From: Blattamonas nauphoetae
Lineage: Eukaryota; Preaxostyla; Oxymonadida
Direction of reading: 5' to 3'
Assembly (NCBI GenBank): GCA_033064195.1
Contig: JARBJD010000035.1
Location: forward strand, 310,001 to 374,000
Length of the DNA stretch: 64,000 nt
How positions within the stretch are numbered: position 1 is the stretch's first letter; each line of letters starts with the position of its first letter. Of the stretch, positions 1 through 11,909 are shown one piece after another. Both the position numbers and the translations under genes were made by a program. The notes below the pieces were generated by a model, which worked only from the letters and a program-made list of their open reading frames with translations, had not been told where the DNA came from and did no database searches.

Positions 1-255
1 AATGAAGGATGGAAAACATTATTTCGTGTTTCGCTCGGGATTTGTACGAAAGCAATCCCAACACTCCGGAGCCAACCATCTGCATCACCCATCGCTGTCA
101 TGAGACAGTTTTGTCTTCCTTTGGTGGAAATAGATAGTGTTTTTGACTTGGGCTTTCAGGTTCGATCATTCAGTCGGAAGGGAATCAATCAACAAAGAGA
201 GAATGCGACGAAGATTGTGGAACAGGAAGATGCAGAGACTGCACGCAGACGATGA
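1..255 (+). CDS. C-terminal end of a TBC-domain (Rab-GAP) protein, cut by window edge
   Basis: A frame open from base 1 runs to a TGA at 253-255 (84 codons). It begins NEGWKTLFRVSLGI and continues through a hydrophobic-acidic stretch to FQVRSFSRKGINQQRE. This matches the last helices of TBC domains (lfneG-k-iFRvaLalik, then a helix ending rsfsr--I--lRe). TBC proteins stimulate GTP hydrolysis by Rab GTPases in membrane traffic; the catalytic Arg and Gln fingers lie upstream, outside the window. The protein ends about 15 residues after the domain with ETARRR. An undetected intron could alter the middle. The family call rests on about 60 residues. Bases 256-521 that follow hold nothing I can support. 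Confidence 0.55.
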   Translation, partial: NEGWKTLFRVSLGICTKAIPTLRSQPSASPIAVMRQFCLPLVEIDSVFDLGFQVRSFSRKGINQQRENATKIVEQEDAETARRR

Positions 256-521
256 GTCTGAAACAAGATAGTGATTTTCTTTCGTTTCACAGTCTCTATC
301 ACGACTTTTTCCTGAATGAATTTGATCGACTCAACTTTTTTGAAACTCATGTTGATTTTGGTAGTCGTTCTTTCCATTCTCAAGGGAAGAAATTCTCATT
401 CTCTGTTTGGGTTATTCCAGAAAACATGCAGATTCATCTGGCTCGCACATCTTCGACGATCTGACTTGATCTTTGACCCTTTACTCAGCAAACAAGACAG
501 AGTCCAAACTTTCCAAACGAA

Positions 522-1973
522 ATGATCGCCTCGTTTCTCTGTGTCTATCTTGCATTCGCATCGGATGTGGTTGTTTTGGATTCCAAAACGCATGACGAGG
601 TCATCGCCAATGGACCAACGATGGTGAAATAGTTTTGCTTTTCTCCATCGTTCAATTTTTCTTCATATTGATTACTGTGTTCATTTAGTTACTCACCAAA
701 CTGTGGACATTGTCGGAACATGGCTCCAACATACGAGGAAATTGCGACCTATTTCGCTCCCCAGAAAGAAAAGATCACAATAGCTGAAATTGACTGCCTG
801 AAAGAATCAAAGGTCTGTGATAAGGCAAGTGTGCGTGGGTATCCCACTATCAAGTACTATACCTCCCCAACTGATTCCGAGGACTACGAAGAGCAGCGTG
901 ATTTCGATTCCTTCGCTGAATACATCTCGAACAAACTTGGCCTTTTCTACCGTCCAAAGCCCTCCAAGGTGCTTACCCTCAACGCATCCACATTCAATGA
1001 AACAGTTTTGGATCCAACAAAGAACGTTCTTGTCGCCTTTACTGCACCATGGTGCGGCCACTGCAAACGACTGAAGCCCGAGATGGACAGAGCATCCACA
1101 GCCTTCAAGGAGAACGACAATGTTCTCTTTGCTGTTATTGATGCAGAGGAGAACGGAGATTTCTGCAAACAGTTTGAAGTGAATGGATATCCAACGTTGA
1201 AGTTCTTCCCCGCGTACAGAGAAGGAGATGAGGAAAGAATCATCGAGCAGAAGGCCGAAGAGGAAAAGAAGAAGAAGGAAGAGGAGGAGAAGAAAAAGGA
1301 GGAGGAGAAGCAAAAGGCAGCCGAGCCAACCGTCAACCCCGATGACACAAACGAGCAGCTTGACACGCCTGTGGAAGAAGAGGAAGAGAACGCGGAAACA
1401 CCCCGTGTGCTGATGACCAAGAAGGGTGCCAACTGGATCGAGACATTCCGCGGCGACAGAACAGCGTCCGCACTCGTCTTTTGGATGAACGAGCATTCAG
1501 GCACGTACAAGACGCCAGAGGGAGGAGTGGAGGAAATGGCAGGGTATGAGGAGGAAATGACAGAGTGTATTGTTGATCTGGTGCACGCAGTCACCAAGAC
1601 TCCTCTTCCAGCGCCCGTCGAAAAACAGGAGCAGGAACAACCAGCAGAAACAGAGACTCCATCTGAAACTGAAGCAACGGAGGAACCGAAGGAAGAAAAG
1701 AAAGAAACACCAGCCGCTAAGACTGTTCCACCCCCATCGGTCCAGGATGCTCTGAAGACAGTTGAGGAGAAGATCCCCAATATTCTCAACAAATTCACAG
1801 CTGCCAGTTATCGAAGATATGTTGATGCTCTTCAGAAGAAGGGTCTCTCGTGGATTCAGAACGAGGCTGCTCGTCTGAGACGTGTTCTCGAGAACGGGAA
1901 AATGACGGTCGAAAAACAGACTGAATTGACAATCAGAATGAATGTTTTGGAAATGTTCCACCTGAGTGAATAA
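522..1973 (+). CDS. Protein disulfide isomerase: two thioredoxin domains plus ERp29-type C-terminal domain
   Basis: Two exons, 522-631 and 689-1973, flank a 57-nt GT-AG intron and give about 464 residues. The first residues (MIASFLCVYLAFAS) form a signal peptide. Domain 1 has YSPNCGHCRNM and domain 2 APWCGHCKRL, both active CGHC sites, so it should form and isomerise disulfides in the ER lumen. The last 75 residues match the ERp29/PDI-D helical domain (kGlswiqnE--RLrrvLenGkm, then rmNVLemF). Oddities: a strongly charged Glu/Lys insert of about 60 residues sits inside the second thioredoxin fold, between KFFPAY and the WIETFRGDR helix region. The C-terminus is FHLSE, not a KDEL/HDEL-like signal, so retention must work differently or be weak. 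Confidence 0.9.
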
Positions 1974-2136
1974 ACTCCCATCTTGTCTCTTCTCACCATT
2001 CGCATCACATCTCCACAACATCATTGCGTGATCTTCTGAATTACGATTGTCGAAAGTACACACAGCCATTCATTTTTTCCTTTTACACTTCACAGAAGGA
2101 GCTGTTCAATTTCATACAATACTAAAATCGTCAAAC

Positions 2137-3703
2137 CCCTGGGATGCCATCGAGAGACACGAATAAGTTTTAGTGAGGGACGATCTCAACCTCTCTCTCA
2201 TTTAGAGTTAAATTCAGTTCATTTCTAGCGGATCTCTCAATAATCTCATTTCACTTCGTTTTCTTTCCTTGCCCTTCCATCTCACACTCATGTCCTCTTC
2301 CAATCAAAGAAAAAAGAAAAAGCATCCAATCCACTTCCTGTCCTTCCCGTCCTTCTCTCCTCCCTCTTCCCCTAAAAAAGTTTGGCTGAACAGTGTTTCG
2401 GAAATGAGGTGTTCGTTCAATCAATTCTTACAAGCACTGGCGAATCAATTTGTTGATCATTCCCATTCTGTTGCCGGCTGAGCCTCCCTCAGCAAAGTGG
2501 GTCAGCTTGCTCTTTCCATATCCTCCTCTTGGTGAGTTCATCTTGAATGGCCACAGGAACCTGTTGCAAACTGGGAAATATCTGCCACATGTGTACAGTT
2601 CGTGAATGAGGTCATCGACAGTGTGGATGTTATATTTTCCAAGAGCATAGTGCACAAGCTTGTTGGTAGTGATAGGAATGCGTTGTCCGTTGATCTTAGC
2701 ATATCCACGCTTGGTGATGAGGGCTCTCATCGATCTAACTGATGGGTATCCAATTGCCACGTATGGCTCGATAACCTTCAACATGTTCAATGTAGCCTTG
2801 TTCAGGCGAACGAATGTGGCGTTTTGGATTTGACGCAGGCGGAAAGTTGAAGAATCTTCTTTGGTTTTGGAGGGACACCATTAATACCACGAAGACGCAT
2901 GACAAAGGCGACCTTTGGTTCAGCTGGGACGAAGAAGTTGCTCTTGGCCTCAGCCTTGCGATGTTGCCTGATTTGCTTCTCGCGTTGGTGTTTGTATTCA
3001 CGTTGGTATTTGGCAGCGCGGACAGCATTCAGGACACGGTATTTGCGGTCGAGGTCGTGCTCCTTGAGAGCGAGGGCACGAGTCTTCTGCTGTTTCAAGG
3101 CGATGGCTGTTTGAGCCTTAACATAGCTTTCAGGTGCGACTTTGAGAGTGGTGGCACGCTCGGACAATTTTGCGAGAAGGTGAATGAGACGAGCGTTTTC
3201 CTTTCCAGATGCGACAGAAATTGGCTCAGGAACATCGGAGGGAGAAACACCGAACTTGAGGAGAGCGGAGTTGACCTAAAACGAAGCAGGAAAAAGTGAG
3301 ATTTCTTCAGAGTGAGAATAAGAACCTTCTTGAAGTTTTCAGCTTGAGCAAAGACATTTTTGGGGGCTTTGTCGAAGTCAGCAACAGCTGAGGAGTTGAG
3401 CTTGTTCAGAGCTTCACATAGAACGACACCAGAGAGGAGATCATTTGGGACGGCGACTTTACGGCCAACAACAGATGAGAGCCACTTCTCAACCTTCTCT
3501 GTGCTGGCTTTAAGATCGGACAATTGTTGCGCGTTGCGCTTGATAGTCATTGGGCTGGCCATTTGGCTGTTCAGGGACCAAATAAATCCCCAATCCGCCC
3601 GATCACTTCCCATCGTTTGCGATTTTTGCCTCTGAACTCGCTAGTTATGATGGTAGGGGTGTTACCTGTGCATGAACATGTCAACATTTATCTTCACAAC
3701 TGT
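2137..3703. repeat. Left arm of a 1.57-kb inverted duplication
   Basis: This arm is the reverse complement of 3957-5524, with one single-base difference found (three As at 2843-2845 against four in the right arm). It holds a whole copy of the CH-uL30 gene plus the 5' flank and the first 14 bases (ATGGCATCCCAGGG) of the Tmc-like gene, now pointing at the end of the PDI gene. The Tmc gene continues intact only beyond the right arm, so the right arm is likely the source and this arm the inserted copy. The bases just outside the two arms do not match. Confidence 0.95.
2428..3613 (-). pseudogene. Inverted second copy of the CH-uL30 fusion gene, frameshifted
   Basis: Sequence is identical to the right-hand copy (4047-5233) except for a one-base loss in an A-run at 2843-2845. 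That breaks the frame after KPKKILQL, in the middle of the uL30 fold: the next residues read SACVKSKT and end soon, so the conserved C-terminal half is lost. The CH part (exon 3613-3326) and the 50-nt intron (3325-3276) are unchanged. Either this copy is a very young pseudogene or the base loss is a homopolymer read error and both copies work. The near-identity means recent duplication or ongoing gene conversion. Confidence 0.75.
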
Positions 3704-3956
3704 ATTACAGTCGGTCTTCGTTTCTTATGTCTTGTATCCGACATTATTCTCACACAAAGACTTCGTAAACCTTGACGCCCAGTGATCCAGGTAGTCCTCA
3801 GCGAAATGGAGACAATCACCACACTGTCTCTCGCTCACTTCCTGGAGCTTTAGATAGAAAGAAAAAAGCCAGTAATTTACAGAGCTTTGTGGAGAACGTG
3901 GTGTTTGAATGAATAACCATGAATGAGATGATAGAATAGTGATGAACACTGATTAA
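3704..3956. other. 253-bp unique spacer between the inverted arms
   Basis: This unique sequence separates the two arms and both uL30 copies are transcribed away from it, so it must hold, or lie between, their divergent promoters. No reading frame, terminal repeat or known motif stands out. The distance from the spacer edge to the predicted starts is about 90-140 bp on both sides. Confidence 0.6.
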
Positions 3957-5524
3957 ACAGTTGTGAAGATAAATGTTGACATGTTCATGCACAGGTAACA
4001 CCCCTACCATCATAACTAGCGAGTTCAGAGGCAAAAATCGCAAACGATGGGAAGTGATCGGGCGGATTGGGGATTTATTTGGTCCCTGAACAGCCAAATG
4101 GCCAGCCCAATGACTATCAAGCGCAACGCGCAACAATTGTCCGATCTTAAAGCCAGCACAGAGAAGGTTGAGAAGTGGCTCTCATCTGTTGTTGGCCGTA
4201 AAGTCGCCGTCCCAAATGATCTCCTCTCTGGTGTCGTTCTATGTGAAGCTCTGAACAAGCTCAACTCCTCAGCTGTTGCTGACTTCGACAAAGCCCCCAA
4301 AAATGTCTTTGCTCAAGCTGAAAACTTCAAGAAGGTTCTTATTCTCACTCTGAAGAAATCTCACTTTTTCCTGCTTCGTTTTAGGTCAACTCCGCTCTCC
4401 TCAAGTTCGGTGTTTCTCCCTCCGATGTTCCTGAGCCAATTTCTGTCGCATCTGGAAAGGAAAACGCTCGTCTCATTCACCTTCTCGCAAAATTGTCCGA
4501 GCGTGCCACCACTCTCAAAGTCGCACCTGAAAGCTATGTTAAGGCTCAAACAGCCATCGCCTTGAAACAGCAGAAGACTCGTGCCCTCGCTCTCAAGGAG
4601 CACGACCTCGACCGCAAATACCGTGTCCTGAATGCTGTCCGCGCTGCCAAATACCAACGTGAATACAAACACCAACGCGAGAAGCAAATCAGGCAACATC
4701 GCAAGGCTGAGGCCAAGAGCAACTTCTTCGTCCCAGCTGAACCAAAGGTCGCCTTTGTCATGCGTCTTCGTGGTATTAATGGTGTCCCTCCAAAACCAAA
4801 GAAGATTCTTCAACTTTTCCGCCTGCGTCAAATCCAAAACGCCACATTCGTTCGCCTGAACAAGGCTACATTGAACATGTTGAAGGTTATCGAGCCATAC
4901 GTGGCAATTGGATACCCATCAGTTAGATCGATGAGAGCCCTCATCACCAAGCGTGGATATGCTAAGATCAACGGACAACGCATTCCTATCACTACCAACA
5001 AGCTTGTGCACTATGCTCTTGGAAAATATAACATCCACACTGTCGATGACCTCATTCACGAACTGTACACATGTGGCAGATATTTCCCAGTTTGCAACAG
5101 GTTCCTGTGGCCATTCAAGATGAACTCACCAAGAGGAGGATATGGAAAGAGCAAGCTGACCCACTTTGCTGAGGGAGGCTCAGCCGGCAACAGAATGGGA
5201 ATGATCAACAAATTGATTCGCCAGTGCTTGTAAGAATTGATTGAACGAACACCTCATTTCCGAAACACTGTTCAGCCAAACTTTTTTAGGGGAAGAGGGA
5301 GGAGAGAAGGACGGGAAGGACAGGAAGTGGATTGGATGCTTTTTCTTTTTTCTTTGATTGGAAGAGGACATGAGTGTGAGATGGAAGGGCAAGGAAAGAA
5401 AACGAAGTGAAATGAGATTATTGAGAGATCCGCTAGAAATGAACTGAATTTAACTCTAAATGAGAGAGAGGTTGAGATCGTCCCTCACTAAAACTTATTC
5501 GTGTCTCTCGATGGCATCCCAGGG
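3957..5524. repeat. Right arm of the 1.57-kb inverted duplication
   Basis: Pairs base for base with 2137-3703. It ends 14 bases into the coding sequence of the Tmc-like gene that starts at 5511. Together the arms and 253-bp spacer make a 3.4-kb palindrome-like structure able to form a long hairpin. Confidence 0.95.
4098..5233 (+). CDS. Calponin-homology domain fused to ribosomal protein uL30 (RPL7)
   Basis: Exons 4098-4334 and 4385-5233 (50-nt intron) give about 361 residues; an upstream ATG at 4047 would add 17. Residues about 15-120 look like a CH domain: VEKWLSSVVG, LLSGVVLCEALNKLN, ENFKKVNSALLKFGV, then LIHLLAKLSE. From about 130 it is a full eukaryotic uL30: NFFVPAEPKVAFVMRLRGIN, ILQLFRLRQI, FVRLNKATLNMLKVIEPY, DLIHELYTCG, FLWPFKMNSPRGG and the C-terminal NRMGMINKLIRQCL. 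uL30 is a large-subunit protein of the cytosolic ribosome. No in-frame ATG exists between the splice site and the uL30 core (first Met is in VAFVM), so the ribosomal part can only be made as a fusion unless unusual initiation is used. CH domains usually bind actin or tubulin; here that is inference only. Confidence 0.88.
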
Positions 5525-8500
5525 TGATGCCGATCCCCCAGGTGGGGATCACGGTCCAAAGGGTGGATCTGCACAGGTTACGGAAAAGATTTCACGACGT
5601 GATGATTTTATTTTCACTTTTCTGTACCCACTAGCTCGACAGGTTTCTTCTATCTTTCATTCCGTACTTTTTCGCCTCTCTGTCCAATTTATCTCCATTA
5701 TTTCCCTTTTCTTTGTCAAATGTACAAAAATATAGGACAAAAAGGGCACCCCAACTTTTGATTTCGTTCTATGGCTGATTCACTTCATTGAATACCAGGC
5801 CGTTGGATTATTTCGCAACTATCTTCCATTTCCCGAACAATTCTACAAGGTATCTCTATCATTTTGTTTTTCATACGTTTCATTCTCCTCTATCCATCTC
5901 AGGTCGTTACATTCTTGAATCTTTCCGGACTCTCGTATCTAAGCAACGGGGCGTTTTGGGCCTGTGTAGGAGTGGCGATCTTTTTGATAGTTTTCTTGAT
6001 TGTACTACTTTTGATTGCATCGAGAGCGTTCAAAGTGTGTTCTTCTCTTCCTCAGCATCTTTCTTCTCCTGTCGGTCAGTTTCTCCAAAAGTCGTTGAAG
6101 TGGTTCATCACATACTTCCGATATTTCGCAAAAATCTACTTTAACATTTTGTATATCCTTTATATCGTGTGAAGATCACTTCTTTCCTTTAGAGTCGTAC
6201 CATCCTACTGTTGGCTCATGAACTTCTTTCTTTGGTCATACTACAAGGAAGAAGATCCGATTGACTATTTATATCCGAACCCTAGCATCAAAGAATTGTC
6301 TTTCTTATCATTTTTTTTCGATTCATTTTTTCTCCTGTCTTCCCTCAACGTACCTCACAGTTCTGTCACCCATATCGTCGGTCTAGTCGTCGGATGCGTT
6401 TTTACGCTTTTGATTGCGGGGGCTCATATTGTATACAACTATTTCTGTGTAGAAACGAACCCCAAAGGAAGGGGTCTCTTTGGAAGAGATCTCGGATTCT
6501 GGGGAATGATGCTTGTCTGTCCCCATCATCAATTCTCCTGATTCACCTTTTTCTCACTTTTTAGGCCGTCGATGACCTTGCACAGGTCGTGACATCGTAC
6601 ACCGTTTCTCCCTTCTGGATTTGGAGAGCAACAGGTCTCTCGCTTTGGAAAGCGTTCTTCACATATCTTTTCTGGTCGGGAAAGGTCTGATTTTGCCTTT
6701 TCATTCCCTCATCCTCTCAGCACCATTATCGAATGGAAGGCGATATGCTCGTCTGCATCAACCTCCTTGTGGGGATGGTCATCGACCTAGCGAGTCTCAT
6801 CTGTCTGTCTCCTCCCTCTCCCTCACTCTCCTTCCCCAGCCATGACCCTCAACGACGCCGTCTCCTCCAAAGTCATCATATTCGTCCTGACAGCAGTCTT
6901 CGTCATCGCCTGCTTCCCTTTCGTCATCCTCATCTTCCCTCGTCGCTTCCGCTCGCTCTGGTGGCTCCACCTTCCTGGTGGAGAGATGTACATCGACCCA
7001 TTCAATCCCGAGCACTGCAAGCCGCTCAAAAACAAGGATCCGGCCGTTTATACAAAACCACCGAAGAGGCCGAAGAGGAACTGGATTGTGGAAGTGCAGG
7101 AGGACAAGAGGGTGTTGGAGATTGAGAAGGGGGAGTGGGAGATTGAGGAAGAGAGGATGCTCAGAGAGATGGAGCAGAAGAAGCAGATGAGGGAGGACGC
7201 GGAGAAGAATGCTGGGCCAAGCATGGTCGAGGCGACTGGAAACAACATGACAGACAGTGTGCTCTTCCCTTCTCTCATCCTCCCACTTCTCAGTCGATGT
7301 CATTGCTCCTCCACACAACGTCCACAAACACCCCCACATCCCCAAAATCTACAAAGAGGAGTCTGTCGAGCCTTCAATCCGCTTCATCTACGTCCCGAAA
7401 TGGAGGAACCAGCGGCGACTCGCGTACGTTGACCAGATCTACAAGCAGGCCACAGACAAGTTCACAGAATCCCCCACACTCGCCCTGACGTACGCCACGT
7501 ATCTGCACTGGTTCATGAAGGACAACAAAAAGGCGCTGACGTACGTTCAGCAGGCACGGCAGCACCATCCGCAGTTTCTGAACATGTTTACGATTTTCAT
7601 CGCCACTCGAGACTGGCAGACAGACGCAAAGTCGGGCGATCTTTATTTGAGTGCGATTTCGATGCAGCAGCTCAATGAGAACCTTCCAGTTGCGGAGTCT
7701 TATCACAAAGAGGCTCGGCAGGCACTTCGAGAGTTTTGGGAGAATCTGCAAAGGCCTCAGCCGGACTACAGTCGAGTGAACCCGCTTTTGGAGAAGATCG
7801 ACAAGAACCAGAAGCTGGCGAAGAAGAAGTACGAGCGGCTGTTGGTGGAGTACCCCAACACACCGTCTGTTCTGAGAGGGTATGGGAACCTGCTGTATGA
7901 AGTGTTCCACGACGACGAGACAGCCGAGCACTTCATCATGCGGGCGGAGGAAGTGGAAGAGGAGGAGATGGATCGAAGGGTGCCTGGGCAGACGATTGAG
8001 TCGATGACTGATGTCGATGAGGCAGACGATATGGAGGACAGAGCGAAGGAGTTGGAGCGGGAGAAGCAGCGTCGACGAATGACACAGATTCGGCAGCACA
8101 AAAAGCGGAAGAAACAGAACCAAGCAGCCCAGCTTGTCGGTCTGGAGCTGTCTGGAAAGTCGAAAAAGGCAAACACGAATCTGTACATTCTCGTCATGCT
8201 CTTCCTCTTCCTTCTCCTCATCAGCGGCGTCCTCGCTGCGTTCTTCGTCACCAACTCATACTGCTCCACGGTGAACACACACATCGTCTCGTTCCATCAG
8301 ACAGGATCTATCCTCACTCTCACGGCTCGCCTCGTGTCCCTGTCGAAGATGGCGTTGTCCATCCATCGCGGCGACACAGCCAGTCTGGCTGCTGACGTCC
8401 GAACGAAGTATTTCGACGATCTTCCAACGATCTTCCTCCACATCAAAGACAACTCCGACCAGCTGTACCTGGTCCAGCACGAGTCCATCCTCAATACTCT

Positions 8501-11500
8501 CCTGTCGTCGTATTGGGAGGAGACGGCGAACTACGTGCACTGTCTCATCATGTCCGACCAGATCAGCCAGCTCCAAATCAGATCCGAGTCGATCGGAAAC
8601 GTGATCCGGTCCCACACACAGAACCTGAACAATGCAGCACAATCAGACTCAACCACCCCGCTCTCCGACCTCACCCTCACCGCGCTCTACGCAATCATGA
8701 TGAACGGGCCGTGCATCATCAGCGAGCGTATGAAGAAGATTTTGGTGTCGGAGTCGGAGATGCTCGGGAAGTCGATCAGCGTGTCGGCGGTGGTGATAAT
8801 GGTTGTGATGATTGTGGTCATCCTTGTGGTAATCGCCATTCTTCTGATTTACGTCTGGCGAACCATCAAAAACGCGACAATCAACATCAAGTCGTCGTTG
8901 ATGGTTCTGTCGATGGTTCCGAAGTCAACCATCTCAGCCACCCTCGCTCGACTTCAGGATCAGGCCGACATGGCCAACGTTCAGTTTGACATGGCACCAT
9001 CCACCACTCCATCACCTCTCGAAAAGGACAAGGCTGGCAATACTGCGAAGGCAAACATCGCGAACGTGTTCACAACTGTTCTTCAACAAGTTCGAACAAA
9101 AAATCTGAACGAAACGGAAATGGAGGAGATGGAATCAGACATACCCGCCCCTTCCAACTCACTCTTCTCAGGCAACGACCCCGACAGTGTCACTCTCCAA
9201 CCGCCGCCCCCACAATCAACACCGAAGGACCCCTCTCCGCCAGAACAGGCAGCGAAGGACGCCTCTGCTCAGCCACAGCCTTCAAAGAAGAATCCAGCCA
9301 AGCCTCCGAAAGCAGCATCTCCAAAGACTGCGGAATCACCAAAAGATGCCACTCCGACACCGCAACCGAAGAAGTCGTCAGGCCCCTCACTCCTCAAACC
9401 ATCGCCAGGAGCATCTCCAGCAACGACACCATCGAACAAGTCACCAGCACCGACCCGTCCGCCGTCGACAGTCTTCTCGAACCAACCACCAGTTGTTCCG
9501 AACCAGGCAGCGCAGGCGCAGATGATGATGGGATACAACCCGATGATGATGCAGCAGAACATGTACGGTGGACAGATGGGGATGATGGGGCAGGAGCAGA
9601 TGGGTGGGATGCCGCAGATGGGGATGGCTGGGGGGATGATGCCGATGTCTGGAGCTGGATCGCCGCCGCAGGGATCGGGAGGGACACCTCATCATGGGCT
9701 CACACTCGACATCAACGCGGTCTCGGATCCACAGCCGAAGAAACAGAAAGGGGACGGAAAGGAAGAGGATGACGGAGACAGCGGAGACGACAACGACCAG
9801 CAACAGACAGCACGCACGTTTGCCTCCCTCGACGGAGGGATTGCTGCTCGGGGCTACGATCTCGACGTGCCTCCCACGCCTCCCTCGCCGTCTGCAGCCG
9901 GTGCTGTCCACTTCGATCTGTCCGACCTGAACACCAAAGTGCGGACGGAGCGAGAGTTCAAAGAATGGACCCGAAATGTCAAGCAAGCGGTCAACGAAGT
10001 CCAATCCAAATCTCTCAAGTTCCCGTCGGTTATCCGCGTGTCTGTTGTCATCCGAGTTATACTCGCCGTCGCAATCATTGTGGGTCTCGGCATCGCCACA
10101 ATCTTGATTTCGATCACCTCTCTCCAGAAGACGAATGTGTATGGAAACCAGATTGTCCTTTCGCAGCACCGGACGATGCAGCTCATCCACATGCAGTTCC
10201 TCATCCTCCAGCTTGTCTTCAACAACACTCACAGCGGAATCACAAACATCGCTCAGAACGAGACCACCAGCCCAGTTTTTGTGGATCTGGCACACGTCAT
10301 GAACGACCAGTCGCTGATCCAGGAGCGACTGCGCCTGGCCATTGTGTACTTCCAAAGGACAGACTCGCATCTACGATACGGATCGAGCACGTATAGTCAG
10401 ACAACAGACAAGCTGATCAACTCGCTGAAGACGACGGAGCTGGAGGGGACGATCTCCTCACTCGACGACATCATGTTCGGTGAGAGTGACTGTCGCATGA
10501 ACACCACAACGTACTGCACAGAGCACCCAGACAGGAACTACCTTGTGACAGAAAGCTTCACTGGGCTGGACGCACTGTATCAGATCTTCATCTCCGACGC
10601 TCTGCATATGGGAAACTACCCACCGGCGACAAATTTGATGACGAAGGACCATTTCCTGAGGCTGTTCACACTCGCCAACAACGATCTGTATTATGGCTCG
10701 CTGACGTATTCGTCCAAACTCAGGTTGGAGGCCGAGTCGTTTGTGACGCTGGCGAAACGGAACATGTCGATCATCACAATTGTCGATTGTGTTGTGTACT
10801 TCCTCGCCTTCCTCATCTTCCTCCTTCCTCTCCGCTCGTTCTTCTCAGAGATTGCCAACCAGTCCACCCTCCTCCAGTCGCTAATTCCGGAGATCCAACA
10901 CGAGGATCTGCAGTGGAAGCCAGAATACCAGTCGACATACGCTCCTCTCAACGCAAACAACCGGCGCATCCTCAACTTGCTCGGATCGGCAGTGGAGCTG
11001 AGCGAGGAGAACAAGGACGACTCGGCTGCTGTTGCGTTGAAGACGGTGGCGGAGAATGTGATGGCCTCGCTGAAGGTCCAATTCGAGCGGGAGTCGCAGT
11101 GGATGAAGCAATCGCAGTACGCCGAGGACAGCGACCACAAAAAGGAGCACAAGTACCTTCTCAAAGAGGCGGCGTACCTGCTGCGGTTCCTTCTGCACGA
11201 GCCGGACAGCGCAGTCATCATCTCAAACGCGGTACAGATGTTCTTCGTGTCGCACATCAAGAGGATGGACGTGCCGCTCGGGAACTGGCTCAGCAACACG
11301 CTGGACACGATGCAGGACAATGTTGAGGAGATTGGAGAGGACGAGGAGATGATGAACGATGAGCAGCTCCAGCTGAGCGACGAAGACATGATGCTGCTTC
11401 AGATGATCCAACAGAATTATGGAATCGACCCACAAATTGTCCTCGCTGCTGCCGAAATGGGGATCGATCCTCAGTCGCTTGTGACGCTCGCACACACAAA

Positions 11501-11792
11501 TCCAGAGTACCTCCAACAAATTGGCCTGCCGATCGGACTGGGCGAGATGGAAGAGATTGGCGAGATGGACGAAGAGATGATGATGCAGATGTTCCAACAA
11601 GGATACGACCCAGCGCAGATGATGGCGATGCAGGAGAGCGGGCAGATGGGGATGTACGGCATGGACCCCAACGCACTCGCGATGATGCAGCAGCAGGGCC
11701 AGCTGGTGCAGATGGAGGACGGATCGGTCTGGCAGGTCATGCCGGATGGGCAGATGTATCCCGTCAATCCACAGTCCTTGGGAATGTATTAG
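5511..11792 (+). CDS. Giant Tmc (tiny macrocysts)-family membrane protein with TmcB-type TPR region
   Basis: At least eight exons: 5511-5642, 5736-5849, from 5903, then several ending at 6514, 6565-6684, 6721-6802, 6840-7256 and 7294-11792; the exons between about 6030 and 6515 are only partly resolved. The N-terminal part holds a series of hydrophobic helices. A helical-repeat region follows (ALTYATYLHWFMKDNKKAL, KKYERLLVEYPNTPSVLRGY), the pattern of TmcB/TmcC proteins of trichomonads and ciliates. Then come two units of membrane helix, about 180-residue extracellular loop and second helix, at about 8190-8870 and 10020-10850, as in dual sensory receptors. The C-terminus is acidic and Met/Gln-rich with no cyclase domain, unlike many relatives. 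Probable role: surface or mechanosensory signalling, inferred. Its first 14 coding bases lie in the inverted repeat. Confidence 0.8.
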
Positions 11793-11909
11793 TTCTTGTT
11801 TTAGATATCGTTCATCTTCATTTGTTATTTTTTTTGGATCTAGAACTTGCAATTTCATTTCATTGGTCTTCGTTTTGATCTCTACAGAAAATGTCTCTCT
11901 TTTGAATCC

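Noticed and set aside
947-1798. Long Ser/Phe-rich open frame on the minus strand opposite the PDI gene
   Set aside because: It mirrors the Lys/Glu-rich coding strand; the plus strand has clear thioredoxin motifs, so this is a shadow frame.
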